From Clostridiales bacterium CCNA10 (GTDB lineage: Bacteria > Bacillota > Clostridia > Oscillospirales > Oscillospiraceae), in NCBI GenBank assembly GCA_003573975.1, contig AP018533.1, positions 434,001 to 498,000 on the forward strand: DNA of 64,000 nt. The letters run 5' to 3'. Shown here one piece after another: positions 9,941 to 18,037 of the stretch. The position numbers and the translations under genes were made by a program. Each line of letters starts with the position of its first letter. Within the stretch, counting starts at the first letter, position 1. A model generated the notes under the pieces. The model saw only the letters and a program-made list of their open reading frames with translations. It had not been told where the DNA came from and searched no databases.

Positions 9941-10894
9941 TTATACCAGGAAACGACACTCCCTGCCGAAAAGCACGTCCAGCACATTCTGGGCGGCCAG
10001 CATTCCCATATTATAACCAGCCTCATAGGTGGCGGCTCCGGCGTGGGGGGTCAGGATGCAGTTGGGCAGAGAGGCCAGGGGACTGCCGCAGGCGGGCTCC
10101 ACCACGGTGGCGTCCAGGGCGGCCGCGCCAATCTGTCCCTCCTTCAGAGCCTGATACAGGGCGTCCTCATCCACGATCCCGCCGCGGGCGGTGTTGACCA
10201 GAACGGCCCGGGGCTTCATCTCCGCCAGACGGCGGGCGTCCACCATGTTCCGGGTCTCCTCTGTAAGGGGGGCGTGGAGGGTGATAAAGTCAGACTCGCG
10301 GAACAGGGTGTCAAGATCCACATATTTGCCGTTGTGGGCCTCCACAAAGGCGGGATCGGGGTAGGCATCGTTGGCAAGGACCTTCATTTGAAAGCCGGAG
10401 GCGCGCTGAATGACGCCCTTGCCGATCCGGCCGGTGCCGACGACGCCCAGAGTCTTGTTCCACATCTCGACGCCAGTGATGGGCTTGTCGTGCCCACCGG
10501 CGCGGATGGCGGCGTCCATCGGACAAACATTTCGGGCAGCGGCGAGCATCAGGGTCATGGCCAGATCGGCCACCGAGTCACTGTTGGCCCCGGGAGTGAT
10601 AGAGACCTTGATCCCCATGGCATGAGCGGCCTCCAGGTCTACCTTATCATATCCAACACCGTAGCGGGAGATGATCTTCAAATTTTTGGCCGTCTCCAGC
10701 ATGGAGCGGGTGTAGGGCTCCAGACCAGCGATGACAGCATCGGCCTGGGGCAGCTGTTCCAGCAGCTGTGCTTGAAGATCGCCGCCGTTCATGGGAAGGC
10801 GGATCACAGTACAGCCCTGCTCCTCCAGCAGGCGAATGGGGGCATCGTCGTTCTTGGCAAAGGAACGTGGGGTGGCCAGTACGGTAAATGACAT
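9941..10894 (-). CDS. D-2-hydroxyacid dehydrogenase, 2-ketoaldonate reductase-like (copy 1)
   Basis: A 317-residue NAD(P)-dependent enzyme of the phosphoglycerate dehydrogenase/glyoxylate-ketogluconate reductase family. Visible are the substrate loop RYGVGYDKVD, the Rossmann motif GVVGTGRIGKGV (about 147-158), and the catalytic Arg in NTARGGIVDEDAL, with an acidic residue in VEP and His in LTPHAG. The ATG at 10894 has AGGAGG eight bases upstream. First gene of a minus-strand operon with gnd. In this setting, reduction of a 2-ketoaldonate (for example 2-ketogluconate) to the aldonate is the likeliest role, but phosphoglycerate dehydrogenase activity cannot be excluded. A second 317-residue paralogue lies at 25576. 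Confidence 0.85.
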   Translation of the reverse strand: MSFTVLATPRSFAKNDDAPIRLLEEQGCTVIRLPMNGGDLQAQLLEQLPQADAVIAGLEPYTRSMLETAKNLKIISRYGVGYDKVDLEAAHAMGIKVSITPGANSDSVADLAMTLMLAAARNVCPMDAAIRAGGHDKPITGVEMWNKTLGVVGTGRIGKGVIQRASGFQMKVLANDAYPDPAFVEAHNGKYVDLDTLFRESDFITLHAPLTEETRNMVDARRLAEMKPRAVLVNTARGGIVDEDALYQALKEGQIGAAALDATVVEPACGSPLASLPNCILTPHAGAATYEAGYNMGMLAAQNVLDVLFGRECRFLV

Positions 10895-10968
10895 CGTTAA
10901 AACCTCCTGATTCATTGGCCCGGCCAGAGCTGACTCAGGGCGGGCCGCAATTCAATAAAGTAAAGAAT

Positions 10969-10983
10969 TGAATTTTAAATTTT
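10969..10983. promoter_or_regulatory. Putative GntR operator, left copy
   Basis: TGAATTT-T-AAATTTT, a 15-bp near-palindrome matching the site at 11500 in all but the last bases of its right arm. It begins about 12 bp downstream of the -10 box of the minus-strand promoter, where a bound repressor would block initiation. Further GAATTG/CAATTC half-sites flank it (10949-10970). Confidence 0.5.
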
Positions 10984-10994
10984 ATTGCAAAACT

Positions 10995-11022
10995 ATTCTA
11001 TCACTGCAAAGAAGAAAGTCAA
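10995..11022 (-). promoter_or_regulatory. Promoter of the dehydrogenase-gnd operon
   Basis: On the minus strand TTGACT (11022-11017) and TAGAAT (11000-10995), 16-bp spacer, about 100 bp before the start codon at 10894. Confidence 0.65.
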
Positions 11023-11458
11023 TTCTATTTCATACAGGAAACAAAATCTTGTGGGAATAGCAAAAAGAACAGGCCCTTTTTTGGAGAAAGCGTAAAAATA
11101 TATCATTCTTACAAAGGGTGGACAAGGGAGTGGAGGGGGATCATGGCGGTGGGGAGAAAAAGGAGGTGCTGGAGTTCGTGTTGGGCGTTTTGACTAAAAA
11201 ACGCCTCTCTTTATTGGGGAATGAAACGAAAAACGCGTTTTCACAGGTTTAAAATAATTTATAAAAATATAAAATTAGAAAAAGAAGCAAAAAGAAATGT
11301 TAAAATAAAAAACTAAAAGAATAAAAATAATTAAGTAAAATATAAAGTAAAAAATCAGAACAAATATTGATAAACAATCAATAGAAGAGAAGAGCTAAGA
11401 ATGGTAAAATAAAAATTAATGTCATAAAGCGGCGTTTCGTGCAAAATTCGAGGTGGTA
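11023..11458. other. AT-rich intergenic region between divergent operons
   Basis: About 430 bp of very AT-rich sequence, poly-A/T dominated from 11220 to 11450, with no convincing protein gene. It holds a 16-codon frame at 11143-11193 preceded by GGAGGGGG. That frame's stop codon runs into a small hairpin (GGCGTTTT 11184-11191 with AAAACGCC 11198-11205), and a palindrome AAAACGCGTTTT lies near 11230. Such AT-rich tracts can be UP elements or bent DNA for the flanking promoters. Confidence 0.4.
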
Positions 11459-11487
11459 TTGACAAGGCGAAAGACTGGCTTTACAAT
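11459..11487 (+). promoter_or_regulatory. Strong promoter of the sugar-acid operon
   Basis: Consensus TTGACA (11459-11464) and TACAAT (11482-11487) with a 17-bp spacer. It is the best promoter of the window and drives the plus-strand operon starting at 11621. Confidence 0.8.
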
Positions 11488-11499
11488 ATAGCCAAGTTG

Positions 11500-11514
11500 T
11501 GAATTTAAAATTCA
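11500..11514. promoter_or_regulatory. Putative GntR operator, right copy
   Basis: TGAATTT-A-AAATTCA, a perfect 15-bp palindrome about 12 bp downstream of the -10 box of the 11459 promoter. It is the same arrangement as the left copy relative to its own promoter. GntR/FCD proteins bind short AT-rich palindromes, and regulator 1 or 2 is the obvious candidate. Confidence 0.6.
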
Positions 11515-11620
11515 AAATAAAAAATCAAATCAGACAATTAAAAAATATTTACCCCCGCCGGAGAGGTGCAAACAGAAGCAGGATCCAGGCGGAGCGACTT
11601 TGGAAAGGAGCGGATTCAAT

Positions 11621-12637
11621 ATGAAAGCTTTGATTTACGCGGGACCCAAGCAGGCGGTTTTAAAGGATGTGCCCGCACCTGCGGCCCGGGAGGGCGCGGT
11701 GAAGGTAGATGTCAGGTACTGTGGTGTGTGCGGTTCCGACATCGGGATCTATCTGGGGACCCATCCCCGCGCCAAGGCTCCTTTGGTGTTTGGCCACGAG
11801 TTTTTGGGCGTGGTGGCCGAGGACGGGAAAAAGTTCAAGAAGGGCGACCGGGTCGTAGCCTATCCACTCCTCTCCTGTGGACACTGCCGCGCCTGCCGTA
11901 CCGGCAGCGCCCATGTGTGTAATACTCTGGGCCTGATCGGCATTGATGTGGACGGTGGGATGTGTGAAGAACTGTATGTGGATGAGGACGTTCTCTTTAA
12001 AGTGCCCGACGGTGTGAGCGACCGGGCTGCGGTGGTCACGGAACCTCTGGCCGTGATCCTGCGGGCCGTCCATCAGGCGGAGTTCAAGGCACGGGATGTG
12101 GCTGTGGTCATCGGAGCCGGCCCCATCGGAATGCTCACCGGCATCGTGCTGAAGAACATTGGCGCGGCCAAGGTATTTATCTCCGATGTGGCGGAGAAGC
12201 GCCTGGCCATTGCGGAGGAGCTTGGCCTCACCCCGGTGAATGTGGCCAAGGAGAACCTGAACGAGGTAGTAAAGGCCGCCACCGGCGGTGAGGGCTGCGA
12301 TGTGCTCTTTGAGTGCAGCGGCTCTGCCCAGGGCGCCATGGACATGACGGAGATCACCCGGGTCAGCGGCACAATCTGCATGGTATCCGTTCATAAGAAG
12401 CCCCACGAGGTCAACCTCCAGCAGCTCAATTTCAAGGAGCAGTGGATGATCGGCACCCGGGTCTACACCAAGGAGGAATTTGGCCAGGCCGTGGAGTACA
12501 CCAAGGACCTTCAGGAGCAGCTGGAGAAGGTCGTGACCCACATTGTTCCCATGAAGGATGCGGAGCGTGTCTTTGACATGATCGCCGACGTGAGCGAAGG
12601 AACCGTGAAGGTGGTCGTGGACTGCAAGGATTTTTAA
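11621..12637 (+). CDS. Zinc-dependent alcohol dehydrogenase, sorbitol/threonine dehydrogenase-like
   Basis: A 338-residue medium-chain dehydrogenase. Catalytic-zinc ligands are Cys34/Cys37 region (CGVCGSD) and His59-Glu60 (GHEF). The structural-zinc lobe has all four cysteines, C86, C89, C92 and C100. A Rossmann motif VVIGAGPIGML follows near residue 165. The ATG at 11621 has AAAGGAG ten bases upstream. First gene of the large plus-strand operon. In sugar-acid loci, members of this branch oxidise L-idonate, L-galactonate, L-gulonate or polyols to keto forms; which one applies here cannot be deduced. Full length, no missing residues seen. Confidence 0.88.
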   Translation: MKALIYAGPKQAVLKDVPAPAAREGAVKVDVRYCGVCGSDIGIYLGTHPRAKAPLVFGHEFLGVVAEDGKKFKKGDRVVAYPLLSCGHCRACRTGSAHVCNTLGLIGIDVDGGMCEELYVDEDVLFKVPDGVSDRAAVVTEPLAVILRAVHQAEFKARDVAVVIGAGPIGMLTGIVLKNIGAAKVFISDVAEKRLAIAEELGLTPVNVAKENLNEVVKAATGGEGCDVLFECSGSAQGAMDMTEITRVSGTICMVSVHKKPHEVNLQQLNFKEQWMIGTRVYTKEEFGQAVEYTKDLQEQLEKVVTHIVPMKDAERVFDMIADVSEGTVKVVVDCKDF

Positions 12638-12704
12638 CAGCGTTCGCCGAAGCGGGGCCGCTTGGCGGCGCTTTGGAGAAATAAGACGTCAGGAGGCAGA
12701 AAAC

Positions 12705-14120
12705 ATGGAAATCCTGGTACTGGAAGCGAGTACCACTTCTGCGAAGGCGATGCTGTACCATACGGAGGACCGGAGCTTTGAGGTCAAGGTCCGGGCCTAT
12801 ACCGGAAACTATGAGGACGTTACCATCCACAATGCGGAGAACGTCTATTTGGACATGGTATCTGTGGGGCGGGAGCTGTTGGACGGCCGGCAGGTGGATA
12901 TGATCGCCCTGGGCGGAACCTGGCACAGTCTGGTGCTGTGCGACGGGGCGGTGAAGCCGGTCACGCCGGTCTATCCCTGGTCCTATACCGGGGCCGCGCC
13001 GGTGTGCAAGCGTCTTCGCCATGATGCGGAATACGTCAGCCGCTACTATCAAAAGACCGGCTGTATGGTCAACGCCATTTACCCCTTCTTCAAGCTGATG
13101 ATGCTGCGGGAGCAGGGGTATGACCTGAGCAAATACATCATTATGGGCCAGGGAACCTATAACAACTACCGGCTGACCGGGCAGCGGGTGATCACCCCCT
13201 GCCTGGCCTCCGGAAGCGGGCTGCTAAACACCTGGACCAAGAGTTTTGATCCGGAGCTTATGGCTGAGCTGGGGATCCGGGAGGAACAGCTGAGCCGGCT
13301 GGTGGCTTATGACCAGACCTTCCCCCTCACGGAGGAGGCCGCTCAGGCGCTGGGTGTGCAGGCTGGGGTCCCGGTGATCCCGACCAACTCCGACGGCGGC
13401 CTGAATCAGGTGGGCACCGGCGCTGTGGCAGACGGAGTGATGACCTTCTCGGTGGGGACCAGCGGAGCGATCCGGCTGACGACTAGTAAGCCGGTGCTGC
13501 CTAAGGAGCCCAGCACCTGGTGCTACATGTCTCCTAAAAACTGGATGTCCGGTGCGGCGACCAACGGCTGCTGCAACTGCCTGGATTGGTTCAAGGAACA
13601 GGTGGGTATGTCCCGGCTCTCCTATGGAGAGCTGGAGCGGGGGATCAGCGACTGGGAGAATAACCCGGTGTTCCTCCCCTTCCTGTTCGGAGAGCGCTGC
13701 CCCGGCTGGAATGATGAGCGGGAGGGGGGCTTTGTACGGATCCTGCCCCGGCATAAGCTGCCGGACCTGTACCTGGCGGTGCAGGAGGGGATCCTGTTCA
13801 ACCTGTACCACTGCTATCGGATCCTGTCCGAGGTGAACGGCTGTCCCACCCATATCCGGTTCTCCGGCGGCATCCTCCACTCCGAGCAGTGGACCCAGAT
13901 GTGTGCGGACATCTTCCAGCGGGAACTGGAGGTCAACCGGAATGAGCATGGCTCCCTTCTGGGCGGCGCAGTCCTGGCGATGGAACTGCTGGGTGTGATC
14001 GATGACGCCTGTACCTATCAGCCTGAGGTGAGCCGCATCATCCGGCCCGATCCCGCAAGGGCGGAGTTTTATCAGAGAAAATTCCAGAGGTATCTGGAGT
14101 GCTACAACAAGGGAAATTGA
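12705..14120 (+). CDS. FGGY-family sugar kinase, gluconokinase-like
   Basis: A 471-residue carbohydrate kinase that phosphorylates a sugar or aldonate with ATP. The N-terminal half starts with the phosphate-1 strand (MEILVLEASTTSAKAM) and has a substrate segment around ALGGTWHSLVL. The C-terminal half has the ATP signature TFSVGTSGAIR near 245-255 and the adenosine motif FSGGILHSEQW near 386. The gene lies in the same locus as gnd, and the WHS-type substrate segment resembles gluconokinases, so gluconate is the favoured substrate; xylulose or another polyol-acid remains possible. ATG with AGGAGGCAGAAAAC upstream. It lies 67 bp after the alcohol dehydrogenase and 18 bp before the SDR. Confidence 0.82.
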   Translation: MEILVLEASTTSAKAMLYHTEDRSFEVKVRAYTGNYEDVTIHNAENVYLDMVSVGRELLDGRQVDMIALGGTWHSLVLCDGAVKPVTPVYPWSYTGAAPVCKRLRHDAEYVSRYYQKTGCMVNAIYPFFKLMMLREQGYDLSKYIIMGQGTYNNYRLTGQRVITPCLASGSGLLNTWTKSFDPELMAELGIREEQLSRLVAYDQTFPLTEEAAQALGVQAGVPVIPTNSDGGLNQVGTGAVADGVMTFSVGTSGAIRLTTSKPVLPKEPSTWCYMSPKNWMSGAATNGCCNCLDWFKEQVGMSRLSYGELERGISDWENNPVFLPFLFGERCPGWNDEREGGFVRILPRHKLPDLYLAVQEGILFNLYHCYRILSEVNGCPTHIRFSGGILHSEQWTQMCADIFQRELEVNRNEHGSLLGGAVLAMELLGVIDDACTYQPEVSRIIRPDPARAEFYQRKFQRYLECYNKGN

Positions 14121-14138
14121 GGAAGGAGCGCAATCCCC

Positions 14139-14900
14139 ATGAAGCTGTTTGATTTGACTGGGCGGAAGGCCATTGTGACCGGCGCCACCCGCGGCTTGGG
14201 CCGCGGAATGGCCGAGGGCCTGATGGAGGCCGGCTGCGAGGTCGTAGTGGTGGGTTCCAGCGCCAGCGCCCTGAGCGTGGCGGAGGAGTTCCGGAGCAAG
14301 GGATTTGCCTGCCACGGGTTGGCGGTGGACCTGAGCGAGCGGGAGCAGAGAAGGGCGGGCTTTGCCCAGGCGGTGGAGCTGCTGGGCGGTCACCTGGACA
14401 TCCTGGTGAATGGGGCCGGCATCCAGCGCCGCCATTTCTGTGAGGAGTTCCCCATTGAGGATTGGGATGCTGTGCTGGAGGTCAACCTGACCGCCGCCTT
14501 CGACCTGTGCCAGATGGCCGGTCAGCAGTTCATCCGCCAGAACTCCAAGGGCAAGATCATCAATATTGCCTCGATGCTGAGTTTCTTCGGCGGCTATACC
14601 GTGCCCGCCTACGCAGCCAGCAAGGGCGGCGTGGCCCAGCTGACCAAGGCCCTGTCCAACGAGTGGACCGGGAAGGGAATCAATGTGAACGCCATCGCCC
14701 CCGGCTATATGGCGACTGAGATGAATACCGCGCTGCTGAACGATGAGGGGCGCAATACCGAGATCCTTGGCCGCATCCCCGCCCACCGCTGGGGCACCCC
14801 GGATGACATGAAGGGGCTGTGCATTTTCCTGGCCTCGGACGCCTCGGACTACATTGCCGGCGCGGTGATCCCCTGCGACGGAGGCTATCTCTGCAAGTGA
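14139..14900 (+). CDS. kduD: SDR oxidoreductase, 2-deoxy-D-gluconate/KDG dehydrogenase-like
   Basis: A 253-residue short-chain dehydrogenase. NAD(P)-binding TGATRGLGRG lies at 14-23. The catalytic set is Ser145 in NIASMLS, Tyr158 and Lys162 in YAASKGG. Segments such as NGAGIQRR, NIASMLSFFGG and IPAHRWGTPDD are characteristic of KduD and gluconate 5-dehydrogenase. KduD interconverts 2-keto-3-deoxygluconate and its 2,5-diketo form, while the related GntD/IdnO enzymes act on 5-ketogluconate; either suits this operon. AAGGAGCG precedes the ATG. Co-operonic with the kinase. Confidence 0.82.
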   Translation: MKLFDLTGRKAIVTGATRGLGRGMAEGLMEAGCEVVVVGSSASALSVAEEFRSKGFACHGLAVDLSEREQRRAGFAQAVELLGGHLDILVNGAGIQRRHFCEEFPIEDWDAVLEVNLTAAFDLCQMAGQQFIRQNSKGKIINIASMLSFFGGYTVPAYAASKGGVAQLTKALSNEWTGKGINVNAIAPGYMATEMNTALLNDEGRNTEILGRIPAHRWGTPDDMKGLCIFLASDASDYIAGAVIPCDGGYLCK

Positions 14901-14948
14901 TCCGCGGGCGCGCGGAGATCAACTGGTTATTGTGCGGCTCGCGCCGCA
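14901..14948 (+). other. Paired small hairpins before dctP
   Basis: Two perfect short hairpins, TCCGCG-GGCG-CGCGGA (14901-14916) and TGCGGC-TCGC-GCCGCA (14933-14948), stand between the SDR and the solute-binding-protein gene. They may stabilise the downstream message, as binding proteins are usually made in excess. No T-tract, so full termination is unlikely. Confidence 0.4.
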
Positions 14949-14979
14949 TAAATAATAAAAAACAGGAGGAAAGAATGTT

Positions 14980-16038
14980 ATGAAAAAGAGAGTTTTGGCG
15001 CTGCTGCTGGCAGGCGCCGCCGTGGCTTCCCTGGCCGCCTGCGGCTCCAGCGATTCCGGTGCGTCCGGAAGCGGTTCCGCTGCCGGAGGAGACGGCGAGG
15101 TCGTGGAGCTGGTCATGGGCAACGTGACCTCCTCCAGCGCGAAGGACGCTGTGACCGAGGTCCTGATCCCCAAGGTGGAGGAGTACTCCAACGGGACCCT
15201 CAAGATCGTCCACTTCCCCGACAACCAGCTGGGCAATGACGAGCAGTCCTTTGCCATGGCCCAGACCGGCGAGTGCGACATCGCCGTGGGCTCCACCTCT
15301 TCCGTGGCTACCACCTACAACGACCTGTATGTCTACGACGTCCCCTACCTGTTCCTGAACAAGCAGGAGGTCTATGACGTGGGCTTCAACGGCGAGACCG
15401 GCAAGGCCATCCTGGACGGCTTCTCCGAGTACGGCCTGAAGGGCCTGGCCTTCTGGGAGAACGGCTTCCGCAACATCACCACCACTGACAAGGACATCGC
15501 CACTGTGGCCGACCTGAGCGGCCTGAAGATCCGCACCATGGCCAATGAGATCCACCTGGAGGCCTGGAAGGCCATGGGCGCCAACCCCACTCCCATGGCG
15601 TTCGGCGAGCTGTTCACCGGCCTGCAGCAGGGCACGGTTGACGGCCAGGAGAACCCCCTGGGCATCATCACCGGCAACAAGTTCGAGGAGGTCCAGTCCT
15701 ACTGCACCCTGACCGAGCATGTGTACACCCCCTACTATGTGGTTATGAACCAGGCCAAGTGGGACTCCCTGACTGCCGAGCAGCAGGAGGCTCTGACCAA
15801 GGCCATCGAGGAGACCACCCAGCGCCAGTATGAGCTGTCCCAGCAGTATGAGGACGAGGCCATCGAGGTCATGGAGGGCGCCGGCTGTGCGGTCCGCACC
15901 CTGACCGACGAGGAGAAGCTGGGCTTCAAGGAGGCCGCCGACAAGGCCAACAGCCTGGAGGCCGCCAAGAAGATCATGTACAAGCCTGAGCTGGCCGATC
16001 AGATGGCCGCTGAGCTGGAAGCTTACCGCAACAAGTAA
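14980..16038 (+). CDS. dctP: TRAP transporter solute-binding lipoprotein (DctP family)
   Basis: A 352-residue extracytoplasmic binding protein. The signal peptide ends in the lipobox LAAC (Cys21), followed by a Ser/Gly linker, so it is lipid-anchored, as usual for Gram-positive TRAP receptors. The DctP fold is recognisable from LAFWENGFRNITTTDKDI, LKIRTMANEIHLEAWKAMGANPTPM (the Arg pins the substrate carboxylate) and the LQQGTVDGQENP segment. It works with DctQ and DctM just downstream. The surrounding genes predict an aldonate or uronate ligand. ATG with AGGAGGAAAG upstream. Confidence 0.95.
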   Translation: MKKRVLALLLAGAAVASLAACGSSDSGASGSGSAAGGDGEVVELVMGNVTSSSAKDAVTEVLIPKVEEYSNGTLKIVHFPDNQLGNDEQSFAMAQTGECDIAVGSTSSVATTYNDLYVYDVPYLFLNKQEVYDVGFNGETGKAILDGFSEYGLKGLAFWENGFRNITTTDKDIATVADLSGLKIRTMANEIHLEAWKAMGANPTPMAFGELFTGLQQGTVDGQENPLGIITGNKFEEVQSYCTLTEHVYTPYYVVMNQAKWDSLTAEQQEALTKAIEETTQRQYELSQQYEDEAIEVMEGAGCAVRTLTDEEKLGFKEAADKANSLEAAKKIMYKPELADQMAAELEAYRNK

Positions 16039-16057
16039 TCGGATCAAAACGAAGCAT

Positions 16058-16080
16058 GGGGTCCCCCCTCGGGGGACCCC
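16058..16080 (+). terminator. Intercistronic hairpin after dctP
   Basis: A perfect 10-bp stem (16058-16067 and 16071-16080) with a CTC loop and no T-run. It is probably a message-stabilising or partial-termination element that keeps dctP expression above dctQM. Confidence 0.6.
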
Positions 16081-16119
16081 GCCCAGAAATTACAGGAGAG
16101 AGCAGAGGAGGAAGTCGTC

Positions 16120-16617
16120 TTGAAAAAGATCCTGAAATGGCTGGATGACAATATAGAGCTCTATATTTGTGTATTCCTCATGTCCTTTATGACCCTGCTG
16201 GTGTTCGTGCAGGTGGTCATGCGCTATGTATTCAACAATTCCCTGTCCTGGTCGGAGGAGCTGGCCAGATACACCTTTATTTGGCTGATCTATATTGGCA
16301 TCAGCTACGGCTGCAAGCTGAGAAAGCACATCAAGATCGATGCGGCGCTTTACCTTTTCCCTAAAAAGGCGCGTCCCTATGTGGTCCTGTTGGGCGACAT
16401 CCTCTTCATCGCGTTTGCAGTTTATATCACCTACACGGGTTTCTTCTACTCCATGGAGCAGATCCGGTTCGATATGCGCTCCGCGGCGCTGAAGATCCCC
16501 TATCAGTACATCTATATGTCCACTGTGGTTGGCTTTGGTTTGGCGACGATCCGTGAGATCCAAACCATCATTTATCGGGTCAAGTGCCTGAAGAATGGGG
16601 AGGAGTATGACGGATGA
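16120..16617 (+). CDS. dctQ: TRAP transporter small permease (DctQ family)
   Basis: A 165-residue protein with four membrane segments. It carries the family segments RYVFNNSLSWSEELARYTFIWL and YGCKLRKHIKID in the first half, and a final transmembrane helix. DctQ pairs with DctM to form the membrane part of the TRAP transporter. The start is TTG with AGAGGAGGAAG six to eight bases upstream. Its stop overlaps the dctM start by four bases (ATGA), indicating translational coupling. Confidence 0.93.
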   Translation: MKKILKWLDDNIELYICVFLMSFMTLLVFVQVVMRYVFNNSLSWSEELARYTFIWLIYIGISYGCKLRKHIKIDAALYLFPKKARPYVVLLGDILFIAFAVYITYTGFFYSMEQIRFDMRSAALKIPYQYIYMSTVVGFGLATIREIQTIIYRVKCLKNGEEYDG

Positions 16618-17903
16618 CTGGCATTGTTTTGTTTGTGACCCTTTTGGTCTTCCTGGTGTTGAATGTTCCGGTCGGTATTGCTATCGGCCTTGCTTCCCTG
16701 GCGGCGATCACTACAAATCCCCGTATGACGGACAGCTTCATCGTCAGCCAGCTGATCAGCGGAAGCGACTCCTTCCCGCTGATGGCGATCCCTCTGTTCA
16801 TCCTGGCCGGCGAGCTGATGGCAGCCGGCGGTGTGTCCAAGCGGATCCTGAACGTCTGTAACGTGTTCCTGGGCCGTGTGACCGGTGGTTTGGCCATCGT
16901 CACTGTGGTGGTCTGTATGTTCTTTGCCGCAGTCTCCGGCTCCGGCCCAGCCACCGTGGCCGCGGTGGGCAGCATGGTGGTCCCCACCATGCTGGAAAAG
17001 GGGTACAGCAAGAGCTTCACCCTGGCCTGCGTGGCCTGCGCCGGCTGCATCGGCGTCATTATTCCGCCCAGCATCCCCATGGTCATCTATGGTACCTCCA
17101 CCGGTACCTCCGTGTCCACCATGTTCATGGCCGGCTTCCTGCCCGGCATCCTGATCGGTCTGGCGCTGTGCGCCCTGTGCTACTTCTATTGCAAGAAGAT
17201 GGGGTGGAAGGGCGATACCACCAAGTATACCGCTAAGGAGAAAATCGCCACTGTGGTGGACGCGCTCCCCGCGCTGATCGACCCCATCATCATCCTGGGC
17301 GGTATCTACGGCGGCTTCTTCACTCCCACTGAGGCGGCGGCTGTGGCTGCGGTCTATGCGCTGATCTGCGGCCTGTTCATCTACCGCGAGATCAATCTGA
17401 AGAATCTGTTCTCCACCATTGCCAATGCCTGCTCCACCAACGGAACCACCATGGTCATCATCGGCTGCGCCACCGCGTTCACCCGTATCCTGACCCTGGA
17501 GCAGATCCCCGCCCTGGTGAGCAACGCCCTGATCGGCATTTCTGACAATCCCATCGTCATCCTGCTGCTTATCAACCTGCTGTTGCTGTTTGTGGGCTGC
17601 TTCATGGATACGACTCCGGCCATGATGGTGCTATCCCCCATCCTGCTGCCTGTGGCCCTGGAGATGGGTCTGTCCGCCGTTCACTTTGGTATCATCATGG
17701 TGGTCAACCTGGCCATCGGCTTTATCACCCCGCCCCTGGGCATCAACCTGTTTGTAGCCGCCCGGGTGGGCAACACCTCCCTGGAGGTGGTGTGTAAGGG
17801 CATCGTGCGGTTCATCTTGGTGATGATCGTCTGTCTGCTGCTGATTACCTATATCCCCGCGATTTCTGAAGTTCTGCCGCGTATGACAGGTATGCTGAAA
17901 TAA
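16614..17903 (+). CDS. dctM: TRAP transporter large permease (DctM family)
   Basis: A 429-residue, very hydrophobic protein of normal length with about twelve membrane segments. It has DctM marks such as LNVPVGIAIGLAS, the SGSGPATVAAVGSMVVP stretch, PPSIPMVIYG and the late FITPPLGINLFVAARV. It is the Na+-coupled channel subunit. Translation is coupled to dctQ by a 4-bp overlap. It completes the TRAP system of the operon. Confidence 0.95.
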   Translation: MTGIVLFVTLLVFLVLNVPVGIAIGLASLAAITTNPRMTDSFIVSQLISGSDSFPLMAIPLFILAGELMAAGGVSKRILNVCNVFLGRVTGGLAIVTVVVCMFFAAVSGSGPATVAAVGSMVVPTMLEKGYSKSFTLACVACAGCIGVIIPPSIPMVIYGTSTGTSVSTMFMAGFLPGILIGLALCALCYFYCKKMGWKGDTTKYTAKEKIATVVDALPALIDPIIILGGIYGGFFTPTEAAAVAAVYALICGLFIYREINLKNLFSTIANACSTNGTTMVIIGCATAFTRILTLEQIPALVSNALIGISDNPIVILLLINLLLLFVGCFMDTTPAMMVLSPILLPVALEMGLSAVHFGIIMVVNLAIGFITPPLGINLFVAARVGNTSLEVVCKGIVRFILVMIVCLLLITYIPAISEVLPRMTGMLK

Positions 17904-17917
17904 GTGCTTCCTCTTCT

Positions 17918-17954
17918 GCCGGGCGGGCGGGCCGTTCCAGGCCCCCCGCCCGGC
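17918..17954 (+). terminator. GC-rich hairpin after dctM
   Basis: An imperfect stem of about 14 bp (17918-17933 and 17940-17954, one bulge) with a GTTCCA loop, followed by CTGTCTGTTG. It is probably a partial terminator between the TRAP genes and the rest of the locus. Confidence 0.55.
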
Positions 17955-18037
17955 CTGTCTGTTGATATGGGTGTGTTCTGAAGCGGAGAGAAGGGGTTTG
18001 GGATGGGACACCCCTTGCGTTGGAAGGAGTCCGAGCG

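Noticed and set aside
16058-16080. Full transcription terminator between dctP and dctQ
   Set aside because: There is no T-run after the stem, and dctQM depend on the same promoter, so a stabilising or attenuating hairpin is more likely.
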